Of a DNA stretch of 64,000 nucleotides, positions 55,435-64,000 are shown piece after piece (within the stretch, counting starts at the first letter, position 1; each line of letters opens with the position of its first letter). The DNA is from Blautia sp. (GTDB taxonomy: Bacteria > Bacillota > Clostridia > Lachnospirales > Lachnospiraceae). A program made the position numbers and the translations under genes. A model generated the notes under the pieces. That model saw nothing but the letters and a program-made list of their open reading frames with translations, searched no databases and was not told the DNA's origin. The stretch lies in contig JALFGN010000058.1 of the NCBI GenBank assembly GCA_022777285.1, positions 50,662 to 114,661 on the forward strand. Direction: 5' to 3'.

Positions 55435-56787
55435 ATGCTAAGAACAGAATTACCACGTATTATCACAGAAGAATTGCCGGGACCAAAAGCAAAAAAAATT
55501 ATTGAAAGAAGAGGAAAAAGCGTACCGTCAGCCATTCGCTGCGTCTATCCGGTTGTCATCGAAAAAGGAGAAGGTGCCATGATCGAAGATGTGGACGGAA
55601 ATTATTTTCTGGATTGGATCGGCGGTGTTGGTGTACTGAATATCGGATTTTCTCATCCGGAAGTTGTGGAAGCGGTAAAAGAACAGGCAGATAAATATTT
55701 TCACGGCATGTTTAACGTAGTAACACACGAGGGCTATGTGGAACTGGCTGAAAAGCTGGCACAGATCGCACCGGTAAAAGGAGAACAGAAAAAAGTATTT
55801 TTTGCAAACAGCGGTGCTGAGGCAGATGAAAATGCAGTGAAGATTGCAAAAGCTTTCACAAAAAGACCAAATATCATTGTGTTTTCCGGTGCTTTTCATG
55901 GAAGAACCTTACTTACCATGTCTATGACTTCAAAGAAAGCATATGCCGTTGGCATGGGGCCGTTCCCGGATGGTATCTATCGTGCCCAGTTCCCTTATTA
56001 CTACAGAAATCCAGAAGGCATGCCACAGGAAAAGGCAGTGGAATATTATGTGAAATCCATTCGGGACGTGTTTGAACAGTGTGCACCGGCAGATACCATT
56101 GCAGCTATGGTAGTGGAACCACTCCAGGGAGAAGGTGGATTTATCCCGGCACCGATTGAATGGGTAAAGGCAGTACGACAGATTTGTGACGAGGAAGGAA
56201 TTCTTCTTGTTGCAGATGAAGTACAGTCCGGATTTTGCAGAACAGGTCGTATGTTTGCTACAGAATACTGGAAAGAGGCAGGGGTACAGCCGGATATTAT
56301 TGCAACCGCAAAATCCATTGCAGCAGGTGTTCCGCTGTCTGCCATTATTGCAAGAGAAGAAATCATGGAAGCACCGGCACCGGGAACCATCGGAGGAACC
56401 TTCTGTGGAAATCCACTGGCATGTGCAGCTGCATTGAAGACCATAGAAATTATGGAGAGAGATCATCTGGCACAGCGTTCTCTGGAAATAGGTGAAAAAG
56501 TAATGACACGCTACAGAGAATGGATGGAAAAATATCCGATTATTGGAGATGTGAGAGGGCTTGGCGGAATGGTCGGTATCGAATTTGTAAAAGACCAGAC
56601 AACAAAAGAACCGGCACCGGAACTTACTTCTGCAATTATTCAGGAATGTGCAAAACATGGACTTATGGTGGAAGGCGCAGGCACTTACAATAATGTAATC
56701 CGTTTCCTGGCACCACTTGTTATGACAGATGAACAGCTGGAAGCCGGACTCAAGATTATGGAAGCAGCAGTTGCTTCGGTTTGTTAA
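55435..56787 (+). CDS. Class III (4-aminobutyrate-type) PLP aminotransferase
   Basis: The 450-residue enzyme has the class III plan: GGVGVLNIGFSHPEVVEA near 65, NSGAEADENAVKIAKAFT near 125, the PLP-binding VADEVQSGFCRTG and the Schiff-base Lys in IATAKSIAAGVPLSA, then GTFCGNPLACAAAL. It is closest in style to GabT and related omega-amino acid transaminases. The donor (GABA, ornithine, putrescine or beta-alanine) is not clear. A PucR-type regulator is divergent and probably senses the substrate. Confidence 0.88.
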   Translation: MLRTELPRIITEELPGPKAKKIIERRGKSVPSAIRCVYPVVIEKGEGAMIEDVDGNYFLDWIGGVGVLNIGFSHPEVVEAVKEQADKYFHGMFNVVTHEGYVELAEKLAQIAPVKGEQKKVFFANSGAEADENAVKIAKAFTKRPNIIVFSGAFHGRTLLTMSMTSKKAYAVGMGPFPDGIYRAQFPYYYRNPEGMPQEKAVEYYVKSIRDVFEQCAPADTIAAMVVEPLQGEGGFIPAPIEWVKAVRQICDEEGILLVADEVQSGFCRTGRMFATEYWKEAGVQPDIIATAKSIAAGVPLSAIIAREEIMEAPAPGTIGGTFCGNPLACAAALKTIEIMERDHLAQRSLEIGEKVMTRYREWMEKYPIIGDVRGLGGMVGIEFVKDQTTKEPAPELTSAIIQECAKHGLMVEGAGTYNNVIRFLAPLVMTDEQLEAGLKIMEAAVASVC

Positions 56788-56788
56788 G

Positions 56789-56828
56789 AAAAAAGAACAG
56801 ATGTGTTTGACATCTGTTCTTTTTTTTA
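56789..56828 (+). terminator. Terminator after the aminotransferase gene
   Basis: AAAAAAGAACAGATGT pairs with ACATCTGTTCTTTTTT around GTTTG, with a T run of eight. Confidence 0.92.
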
Positions 56829-56924
56829 TTCTTTAAACAAACGTGATTGTATCGATATTTCGCCCTATTTGCATTTTGAAATAAGGCGACCGCAATCGCA
56901 CTGGGTTTAGACGGTGGGTTAAGG

Positions 56925-56953
56925 TAGCCAAAAGTAGTGGTTCATGTTATACT
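56925..56953 (+). promoter_or_regulatory. Extended -10 promoter before the CopZ-like gene leader
   Basis: TAGCCA (56925-56930), 17 bases, TATACT (56948-56953) with an upstream TGt. A separate hairpin (TCGCC...GGCGA, 56861-56890) precedes it. Confidence 0.6.
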
Positions 56954-56957
56954 TCTG

Positions 56958-57170
56958 CTATGGGTGCGAGCTGTGAAATCAGCACAGCAGACAACACTGT
57001 TACGACTGATATGGCAGGAAGTCCGACACATCCATAGTATCGAAGAAGTCTGTGAAAGCAGATGGAGAAAAGGACTGTACATTTTATAGCTTCAAGTGAT
57101 AAGAAACTATGCAGACGAAAGAGAGCTGATGAGCATGGTGAACGAGTTACTTGGAATAATAGAGAACAAG
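56958..57170 (+). ncRNA. Structured 5' leader of unknown type
   Basis: The RNA starting near 56960 begins with a closing stem CTATGG (56958-56963) with CCATAG (57032-57037), extended by GTG with CAC. Inside is a GCTGTG/CACAGC hairpin and further possible pairing. About 130 bases of unstructured or partly coding-looking sequence follow up to the AGGAGG of the CopZ-like gene. I do not recognise a riboswitch class. It may also be a decayed mobile-element remnant. A Gly/Asp-like ORF is not evident. Confidence 0.4.
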
Positions 57171-57182
57171 GAGGAAAAAATA

Positions 57183-57392
57183 ATGTTTACAATGAAAATC
57201 GAAGGTATGATGTGCCCGCATTGCCAGGCAGCAGTCACAAAGGCACTCAATGGAGTGGAAGGAGTTACAGAAGCAAACGTAAGCCTGGAGGAAAAGGCAG
57301 CCTATGTAACCACAAACGGTCAGGTTTCAGGAGAAACCTTAAAAAAAGTAGTGACAGATGCAGGATATGAAGTACGGAGTGTTGAGGAGTAA
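57183..57392 (+). CDS. Small heavy-metal-associated (CopZ-like) protein
   Basis: A single HMA domain of 69 residues. MKIEGMMCPHCQAAVTKAL carries the GMxCxxC metal site (Cys11 and Cys14), and the rest follows the ferredoxin-like copper chaperone fold. AGGAGG sits 8 bases before the ATG; an in-frame GTG at 57096 would add 29 residues of a helical, Glu-rich stretch but has no ribosome site. No copper ATPase is near. ispF follows 4 bases later. Confidence 0.85.
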   Translation: MFTMKIEGMMCPHCQAAVTKALNGVEGVTEANVSLEEKAAYVTTNGQVSGETLKKVVTDAGYEVRSVEE

Positions 57393-57396
57393 ATAG

Positions 57397-57930
57397 ATGA
57401 TTCGAGTAGGGATGGGATATGATGTTCATAAACTGGTAGAAGGACGGGATCTGATTCTGGGTGGAGTAAAGATTCCCTGGGAAAAGGGACTTTTGGGACA
57501 TTCAGATGCAGATGTTCTGCTTCATGCAATCATGGATGCACTGCTTGGAGCAGCAGCACTTGGAGATATCGGAAAACATTTTCCTGATACCGATGCCAAA
57601 TATAAAGGAATCTCCAGTATAAAACTGCTGAAATATGTAGGGACGCTTCTGGAGGAACACATGTATGTGATCAATAACATTGATGCTACGATTGTTGCAC
57701 AGAAACCTAAAATGCGTCCACACATAGATGCGATGATCGAAAATGTGGCAGATGCACTGCATATAGAGAAAAACCAGATTAATATTAAAGCAACAACAGA
57801 GGAAGGACTGGGATTTACAGGAAATGGTCAGGGGATTTCTGCACAGGCCATCTGTGCACTCACAGATGCGAGAGATTTGCTGGCAGACGACCGTATGGCT
57901 TTGGGATGTGGCGGATGCTGCCATGCATAA
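57397..57930 (+). CDS. ispF: 2-C-methyl-D-erythritol 2,4-cyclodiphosphate synthase
   Basis: The enzyme performs the fifth step of the MEP isoprenoid pathway. The zinc ligands are in GYDVHKL (Asp8, His10) and [12 protein letters not shown] (His near 42), with [11 protein letters not shown] following and [10 protein letters not shown] near the end. The normal protein is about 157 residues; this one has 177, with a C-terminal tail ending in GCGGCCHA. That tail could bind metal and is odd. It is coupled to the HMA-domain gene upstream. Confidence 0.94.
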   Translation: MIRVGMGYDVHKLVEGRDLILGGVKIPWEKGLLGHSDADVLLHAIMDALLGAAALGDIGKHFPDTDAKYKGISSIKLLKYVGTLLEEHMYVINNIDATIVAQKPKMRPHIDAMIENVADALHIEKNQINIKATTEEGLGFTGNGQGISAQAICALTDARDLLADDRMALGCGGCCHA

Positions 57931-57960
57931 AACAAATGAAACAGACAGTGGAGAAAATTT

Positions 57961-59514
57961 ATGAGTATATTAAACGTAGAACATTTATCCCATGGATTTG
58001 GTGACAGAGCGATTTTTCAGGATGTTTCCTTTCGGCTTTTAAAAGGGGAACACATTGGTCTTGTGGGTGCCAACGGGGAAGGAAAATCTACCTTTATGAA
58101 TATTATTACAGGGAAATTAATGCCGGATGAAGGGAAAATTGAATGGGCCAAGAATGTAAGAGCCGGTTATCTGGATCAGCATACTGTTCTGGAAAAAGGG
58201 ATGACCATCCGTGATGTGCTGAAATCAGCTTTTGCATGGCTTTTTGAGATGGAAGAAGAAATGAATGGAATCTGTGATAAAATGGGAGAAGCCTCCGAGG
58301 AAGAATTGACTCAGATGATGGAGGAACTGGGAACCATTCAGGATATGCTGACCATGCATGATTTCTATGTGATCGATTCCAAAGTAGAAGAAGTGGCCCG
58401 TGCATTGGGACTTACGGAAATCGGACTGGAAAAAGACGTGACGGATCTGAGCGGCGGACAGAGAACGAAGGTACTTCTTGGAAAACTGCTTCTGGAAAAG
58501 CCGGATATTCTGCTTCTGGATGAACCGACCAACTATTTGGATGCAGTTCATATTGAATGGCTGAAACGGTATCTGCAGGAATATGAAAATGCATTTGTGC
58601 TGATTTCTCATGATATTCCGTTCCTGAATTCTGTGGTAAATCTGATTTATCACATGGATAATCAGGATCTGAATCGTTACGTAGGAGACTATGATCATTT
58701 TCAGGAAGTCTATGCTGTGAAAAAAGCCCAGCTGGAAGCCGCTTATCAGAGACAGCAGCAGGAAATCAGTGAGCTGAAAGATTTTGTGGCAAGGAATAAA
58801 GCAAGGGTTGCCACCAGAAATATGGCAATGTCCAGACAGAAGAAGCTGGATAAGATGGATGTGATTGAACTGGCAAAAGAAAAACCAAAACCGGAGTTTA
58901 CGTTTAAAACAGCCAGAACACCGGGGCGGTTTGTGGTAGAGACAAAAGAACTGGTAATCGGATACGAGGAACCATTGTCCAAACCACTGACTCTGACAGT
59001 TGAACGGGGACAGAAAATCGCACTGACCGGTGCAAATGGAATCGGAAAGACCACACTTCTGAAAAGTATTCTGGGATTGATTCCGCCGATGAGTGGGAAG
59101 GTACGACTTGGAGATTATCTGGAAATCGGATATTTTGAACAGGAAATGCCAAATGGAAATAAACATACCTGTATTGAGGAAATATGGGAAGAATTTCCCT
59201 CTTATACGCAGTACGAAGTGCGGGCAGCACTTGCCAAGTGCGGTCTGACGACCAAACATATTGAAAGCCTGGTTCGTGTCTTAAGCGGAGGAGAGCAGGC
59301 CAAGGTTCGGCTTTGCAAAATTTTGAACCGGGAAACCAATCTTCTCATACTGGATGAGCCGACAAATCACCTGGATGTGGATGCAAAGGAAGAATTGAAG
59401 AGAGCACTGAAAGAATACAAAGGAACCATATTGATGGTATGCCATGAACCGGAATTTTATGATGGACTGGTTTCCGAGGTGTGGGATTGTTCACAGTGGA
59501 CAACAAAAATCTGA
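57961..59514 (+). CDS. ABC-F family ATPase (ribosome-associated type)
   Basis: The 517-residue protein has two ABC domains without membrane segments. Walker A is GANGEGKST and GANGIGKTT; the signatures are LSGGQRTKV and LSGGEQAKV; Walker B includes LLLDEPTNYLD and LILDEPTNHLD. The linker between the domains is long and charged. ABC-F proteins act on the ribosome in translation or antibiotic protection; the subfamily cannot be fixed from the sequence alone. Confidence 0.9.
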   Translation: MSILNVEHLSHGFGDRAIFQDVSFRLLKGEHIGLVGANGEGKSTFMNIITGKLMPDEGKIEWAKNVRAGYLDQHTVLEKGMTIRDVLKSAFAWLFEMEEEMNGICDKMGEASEEELTQMMEELGTIQDMLTMHDFYVIDSKVEEVARALGLTEIGLEKDVTDLSGGQRTKVLLGKLLLEKPDILLLDEPTNYLDAVHIEWLKRYLQEYENAFVLISHDIPFLNSVVNLIYHMDNQDLNRYVGDYDHFQEVYAVKKAQLEAAYQRQQQEISELKDFVARNKARVATRNMAMSRQKKLDKMDVIELAKEKPKPEFTFKTARTPGRFVVETKELVIGYEEPLSKPLTLTVERGQKIALTGANGIGKTTLLKSILGLIPPMSGKVRLGDYLEIGYFEQEMPNGNKHTCIEEIWEEFPSYTQYEVRAALAKCGLTTKHIESLVRVLSGGEQAKVRLCKILNRETNLLILDEPTNHLDVDAKEELKRALKEYKGTILMVCHEPEFYDGLVSEVWDCSQWTTKI

Positions 59515-59644
59515 TACTTTGACGAAAAGATACTTTAAATAGACAGAGTGTATGAAATTTTTGTACCTGATGTTGCATATTCTGTCAAAAAAAAGACAAA
59601 ATATGAGAGAAAAAAGAAAAATATGAAGGAATTTAAAAAAAATC

Positions 59645-59673
59645 TTGCAAAATAAGCAATCAGGTTTTATAAT
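59645..59673 (+). promoter_or_regulatory. gdhA promoter
   Basis: TTGCAA (59645-59650), 17 bases, TATAAT (59668-59673). Confidence 0.82.
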
Positions 59674-59683
59674 ACCTACATGA

Positions 59684-61060
<1,377 letters not shown>

Positions 61061-61063
61061 TTT

Positions 61064-61098
61064 TGAAAATCGCTGCATTCTTGCAGCGATTTTCTTTT
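61064..61098 (+). terminator. Terminator after gdhA
   Basis: GAAAATCGCTGCA pairs with TGCAGCGATTTTC across TTCT, then TTTTG. Confidence 0.88.
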
Positions 61099-61117
61099 GC
61101 TTGCTAACAGTTGATAA

Positions 61118-61146
61118 TTGACAGATACACAGAAACGTATTAGAAT
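61118..61146 (+). promoter_or_regulatory. Promoter of the rubredoxin-hemerythrin unit
   Basis: TTGACA (61118-61123), 17 bases, TAGAAT (61141-61146). Confidence 0.8.
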
Positions 61147-61196
61147 AGTTATCAGAAAAAAATAAAATTAAAACTATTTTTTAAGAAAGGAATGGA

Positions 61197-61361
61197 ATGA
61201 ATATGAAGAAATATGTTTGCGGTCCATGTGGCTATGAGTATGATCCAGCAGAAGGAGATCCGGATAACGGAATCGCTCCAGGAACAGCTTTTGAAGATCT
61301 TCCGGAAGATTGGGTATGCCCGATTTGCGGTGTGGGAAAGGAAGAGTTTGAGGAGGAATAA
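61197..61361 (+). CDS. Rubredoxin
   Basis: A 54-residue iron protein with one Fe bound by four Cys: [16 protein letters not shown] (C-x2-C) and [11 protein letters not shown] (C-x2-C). It carries electrons, often to oxygen- or superoxide-reducing enzymes in anaerobes. It is too short for ordinary ORF cut-offs. AAAGG at 61186 suits the ATG at 61197; the second in-frame ATG (61203) is also possible. A hemerythrin gene starts 3 bases after its stop, so the pair probably responds to oxygen. Confidence 0.93.
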   Translation: MNMKKYVCGPCGYEYDPAEGDPDNGIAPGTAFEDLPEDWVCPICGVGKEEFEEE

Positions 61362-61364
61362 GTG

Positions 61365-61766
61365 ATGAGCATCGTTTTTGATGAGGCATTAAAAACAGGA
61401 AATGAATTAATCGATACTCAGCATCAAGAACTGATTGCAAGAGTCAATAAACTTTCCGACAGTCTGGAAAGTGCAAAAGAAAAAAATGTTGCAATTCAGA
61501 CACTGGACTTCTTAATGGATTATGTGGAATTCCATTTTTCAGCGGAAGAAAAACTCCAGGAAGAAAATCAGTATCCGGAACTGGCAGCACATAAAGAACA
61601 GCATGAAAAATTCACGAAAGCAGTGGATGAACTCCGTGAGATGCTGGAAGAAGAAGAAGGACCTACCGATGCATTTGTAGCAGCAGTAAACAAAAATGTG
61701 GTAGAATGGCTTCTGAATCACATTCAGATCTGCGATAAGAAAGTTGCAGCTTTTGTAAACAAATAA
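61365..61766 (+). CDS. Bacteriohemerythrin
   Basis: The 133-residue four-helix protein carries the full di-iron ligand set: His in DTQHQEL, His-x3-Glu in FHFSAEE, His-x4-His in AHKEQH and His-x4-Asp in NHIQICD. It binds O2 in anaerobes. AGGAGG inside the rubredoxin gene is placed for the ATG at 61365. Co-expression with rubredoxin suggests O2 sensing, delivery or removal. Confidence 0.92.
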   Translation: MSIVFDEALKTGNELIDTQHQELIARVNKLSDSLESAKEKNVAIQTLDFLMDYVEFHFSAEEKLQEENQYPELAAHKEQHEKFTKAVDELREMLEEEEGPTDAFVAAVNKNVVEWLLNHIQICDKKVAAFVNK

Positions 61767-61773
61767 GATTGAA

Positions 61774-61806
61774 AAGAGTGCTCTCTTTCCAGAGCGCTCT
61801 TTTTTG
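61774..61806 (+). terminator. Terminator after the hemerythrin gene
   Basis: AAGAGTGCTCT pairs with AGAGCGCTCTT, followed by TTTTGGG. Confidence 0.88.
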
Positions 61807-61810
61807 GGTT

Positions 61811-62316
61811 CATACGTACAGCCGCTCCAATCGCCCCATTTATCCGGCGGATGCCCGCTTCTTATTCCGTGGCCATATGCAGGGATTTCTTAGTACTTTC
61901 GGATTTCCTGTAAAATCATCAAAGCAGAAAATTTTTCTTGTTTGAACACGGCATCCATGTCTGCTCCGAAACACTTCCTGAAAAATCAAATCAAAGCCTT
62001 AACAGATACCAGCAAAACGGGAGCAGGGATGTTTGATTTCTGCGGTCCTTAGCAAACGCGTTGCGCTTGAACGGTGCACGGACCGCAGTTCATCCCTGCT
62101 ACACCGTTTTGGGTATCTGTAACAGCCTTTGCTCAATGCTTTTTCAGGAAGTGTTTCGGGGCGGACATGAGATGACAGTGTGAGTTTTGAAAAATTTTCC
62201 TGCCATGAAGGATGATTGTCAGGAAATCCTGAAAGTACTGAAATCCCGAATCGGCCACGGAATAAGAAGCGGGCATCCGCCGGATAAATGGGGCGATTGC
62301 AGAGGCTGTATGCATG
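61811..62316. repeat. Long imperfect inverted repeat (foldback element)
   Basis: Two arms of about 245 bases face each other about a centre near 62064. The outer 47 bases (61828-61874 and 62253-62299) match perfectly. Other paired blocks include AGGAAGTGTTTCGG (around 61966-61979 and 62146-62159) and a central CTGCGGTCC/GGACCGCAG stem (62040-62048 and 62080-62088). No ORF of note or transposase is inside. It lies directly between the hemerythrin terminator and the T-box promoter. It may be a foldback transposon relic, two oppositely placed copies of a repeat, or a structured RNA. Confidence 0.8.
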
Positions 62317-62343
62317 ATGCGGTGTATTTTTCAGACATAAATC

Positions 62344-62372
62344 TTGACAAATGGGTGGTTTATGCATAAACT
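62344..62372 (+). promoter_or_regulatory. Promoter of the cysE-cysS unit
   Basis: TTGACA (62344-62349), 17 bases, TAAACT (62367-62372), about 30 bases before the T-box. Confidence 0.65.
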
Positions 62373-62397
62373 GTAAGTAATCATGATAATAAGTAAA

Positions 62398-62632
62398 AGC
62401 GTTGAACGGAAAGAGTAGCACAGGAGTTTTGCCAGAGAGGGAGGGTCATCGGCTGAAAGCCTTCCTGAAAGTGAATGTGTGAAAGTGCATCCGGGAGCTG
62501 ACAGATTTCTTTGGAAGGATGTCCGTAATCCTGCGTTAAGGGAATTAAGCGGGGGACTGTGTCCTCAAATAGAGTGGAACCGCGGAGTTTATTCGTCTCT
62601 ATATGATTTTGGATCATATAGAGCTTTTTTTC
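62398..62632 (+). promoter_or_regulatory. T-box leader, cysteine-type
   Basis: The leader has the T-box sequence TGGAACCGCG (62575-62584) and a terminator hairpin CTCTATATGA/TCATATAGAG with seven T (62597-62631). Its first stem region carries a TGC triplet (62486-62488) in a specifier-like position after GAAAG. TGC is a Cys codon, and the controlled genes are cysE and cysS, so uncharged tRNA-Cys is the expected inducer. Confidence 0.9.
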
Positions 62633-62650
62633 GCTCAGAAAGGAATGAAT

Positions 62651-63337
62651 ATGGGATTTATTAATCATATTAAAGAAGAATTTCAGGTAATTCAGGAAAG
62701 AGATCCTGCAATCAAGACCCCTATGGAGGTGCTTCTGTATCCTAGCTTTCAGGTCATGATTCAGTACAGGCGTGCACATAAGCTTTATAAAAAAGGTCAC
62801 TATTTTCTTGCGAGATGGATTTCTCAGAGAGCAGCCAGAAAGACAGGAATCGAGATTCATCCGGGAGCTCAGATTGGAAAGGGACTTTTCATCGATCATG
62901 GAACTGGTGTAATTATTGGAGAGACTACTGTGATCGGGAATAATGTAACGCTGTATCAGGGTGTGACACTGGGTGGTACAGGAAAAGAAACAGGAAAGAG
63001 ACATCCTACACTGAAGGATAATGTAATGGTCAGTGCAGGGGCTAAGATTCTGGGTTCTTTTACGATCGGAGAAAATTCAAAGATCGGTGCAGGAAGTGTT
63101 GTGCTGGAAGAGGTTCCCCCAAACTGTACAGTAGTGGGGGTTCCGGGAAGAATTGTGCGCCGGGAAAATAAAAAAGTACCAAGAAGTGATATGGATCAAG
63201 TGCATCTGCCCGATCCGATTCTGGAGGATATCCATGAGCTTCAGCAGGAAAATGAATCTTTAAAAGCAAAGCTGCAGAAAATGGAATACATGCTGCAGGA
63301 CTTAGAAGAAAAGGAGAAGAAAAATGAAAATTTATAA
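62651..63337 (+). CDS. cysE: Serine O-acetyltransferase
   Basis: The enzyme makes O-acetylserine, the precursor of cysteine. The 228-residue protein has the N-terminal helical domain, the left-handed beta-helix with [19 protein letters not shown] and [15 protein letters not shown], and a C-terminal charged coiled-coil tail ([21 protein letters not shown]). AAAGGA is best placed for the ATG at 62651; ATGs at 62603 and 62645 are inside the terminator or too close to the site. It overlaps cysS by 14 bases. Confidence 0.94.
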   Translation: MGFINHIKEEFQVIQERDPAIKTPMEVLLYPSFQVMIQYRRAHKLYKKGHYFLARWISQRAARKTGIEIHPGAQIGKGLFIDHGTGVIIGETTVIGNNVTLYQGVTLGGTGKETGKRHPTLKDNVMVSAGAKILGSFTIGENSKIGAGSVVLEEVPPNCTVVGVPGRIVRRENKKVPRSDMDQVHLPDPILEDIHELQQENESLKAKLQKMEYMLQDLEEKEKKNENL

Positions 63338-64000
63338 TACACTTACAAAGAGAAAAGAAGAGTTTGTACCACTGGAAGAAGGAAAAGTAAAAATGTATGT
63401 ATGCGGACCTACCGTATACAATTTTATCCATATTGGAAATGCACGTCCGATGATTGTTTTTGATACGGTAAGAAGATATATGGAATACAAAGGATACGAA
63501 GTTAATTATGTATCGAATTTTACAGACGTGGATGATAAGATTATTGCAAAAGCTATTGAAGAAGGGGTATCTTCTGAAGAAATTTCCCAGCGTTATATAA
63601 AAGAATGCAAAAAAGATATGGAAGATATGAATGTGAAACCGGCTACGACGCATCCGTTGGCAACACAGGAAATTGACGGCATGATTCAGATGATTCAGAC
63701 ATTGATGGATAAGGGATTTGCCTATGAAGTAAACGGTACGGTTTATTTCCGGGTGAAAAATTTTAAAGAATACGGAAAACTGTCCCATAAGAATCTGGAA
63801 GATCTTCAGTCCGGCTTTCGTTCCATTCAGGTTTCCGGAGAAGACCAGAAAGAAGATCCCCTCGATTTTGTATTATGGAAACCGAAAAAAGAAGGAGAGC
63901 CATATTGGGTATCTCCATGGAGTGAGGGAAGACCGGGCTGGCATATTGAATGTTCCGTAATGTCGAAAAAATATCTGGGAGAAGAAATTGATATACATGC
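63324..64000 (+). CDS. cysS: Cysteinyl-tRNA synthetase (3' end outside window)
   Basis: This class I aminoacyl-tRNA synthetase is cut by the window end after about 225 codons with no stop. It begins [20 protein letters not shown], and has [17 protein letters not shown] (zinc Cys and HIGH-type HIGN) and FTDVDDKII. Near the end are HIECSVM and GEEIDIH, which hold further zinc ligands. AAGGAG precedes the ATG, which lies inside the end of cysE. Both genes are under the Cys T-box. Confidence 0.95.
   Translation, partial: MKIYNTLTKRKEEFVPLEEGKVKMYVCGPTVYNFIHIGNARPMIVFDTVRRYMEYKGYEVNYVSNFTDVDDKIIAKAIEEGVSSEEISQRYIKECKKDMEDMNVKPATTHPLATQEIDGMIQMIQTLMDKGFAYEVNGTVYFRVKNFKEYGKLSHKNLEDLQSGFRSIQVSGEDQKEDPLDFVLWKPKKEGEPYWVSPWSEGRPGWHIECSVMSKKYLGEEIDIH

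Noticed and set aside
57096..57182. GTG-initiated 29-residue extension of the CopZ-like protein
   Set aside because: No ribosome site, while AGGAGG is ideally placed for the ATG at 57183.
57062..57370. 102-codon ORF overlapping the CopZ-like gene
   Set aside because: It is out of frame with the clear HMA domain and has no ribosome site.
62187..62369. 60-codon plus-strand ORF and a 140-codon minus-strand ORF across the foldback element
   Set aside because: Both lie in the inverted repeat, have no ribosome site and no family-like sequence.

Overview
The window is a continuous stretch of a low-to-mid GC Firmicutes chromosome. Family-level signs point to Clostridia, most likely Lachnospiraceae (Blautia-like, an inference): meso-diaminopimelate dehydrogenase, a split IMP cyclohydrolase/AICAR formyltransferase pair under a ZTP riboswitch, an FMN riboswitch on ribU, a Cys T-box on cysE-cysS, a GntR-type AraR with an AraK-type kinase, and strong AGGAGG-type ribosome binding sites throughout. 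Nothing looks like a prophage, CRISPR array or intact insertion sequence. Most of the window is housekeeping and accessory metabolism.

Layout. 1-1.8 kb: ilvB (5' end outside the window) and ilvN. Then tRNA-Tyr, glgA with a long charged N-terminal tail, moaA with a MOSC protein, a cytidylate-kinase-like gene, and a gene-free stretch whose minus strand carries a complete promoter, an internal repeat and a terminator (candidate small RNA). 6.5-8.6 kb: map with a SEC-C zinc motif and an RlmI-like methyltransferase. 8.7-13.6 kb, minus strand: a three-gene operon of two dynamin-like GTPases around an M48 metallopeptidase. 13.6-15.8 kb: ZTP riboswitch, IMP cyclohydrolase, AICAR formyltransferase. 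15.9-20.2 kb: ddh, a YitT protein and a secreted NlpC/P60-3D cell-wall hydrolase. 20.2-28.5 kb: a PurF homologue lacking the glutaminase cysteine, exoA, selD, dinB, a membrane-anchored unknown, xpt, a CsoR-family regulator with a His-rich tail, and an Mrp/ApbC ATPase. 28.8-32 kb: a short HPr-like protein without the usual histidine, a DinG/XPD helicase with a nuclease domain, and RidA.

32.1-40.7 kb is the most distinctive region. It holds a methyltransferase-M14 deacylase-methyltransferase fusion, a LysR regulator, a complete nickel/peptide-type ABC importer and a broken stub that begins exactly like CbiM/NikM. This suggests a metal or metal-ligand uptake locus. It is followed by a divergent LysR/purL pair, a duplicated tRNA-Val/tRNA-Met array, the FMN riboswitch with ribU, an anion permease, a DUF3786 protein, an NCS2 purine permease, and an arabinose cluster (araR-araD-araK) with a palindromic operator over its promoter.

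54-64 kb: a PucR regulator divergent from a class III aminotransferase with a 21-bp palindrome between them; a structured leader before a CopZ-like protein and ispF; an ABC-F ATPase; gdhA; a rubredoxin-hemerythrin pair; a roughly 500-bp foldback repeat; and a Cys T-box leader controlling cysE and cysS (cysS runs off the end). Purine metabolism recurs (purH halves, purF-like, xpt, purL, NCS2 permease), but the genes are scattered rather than in one pur operon.
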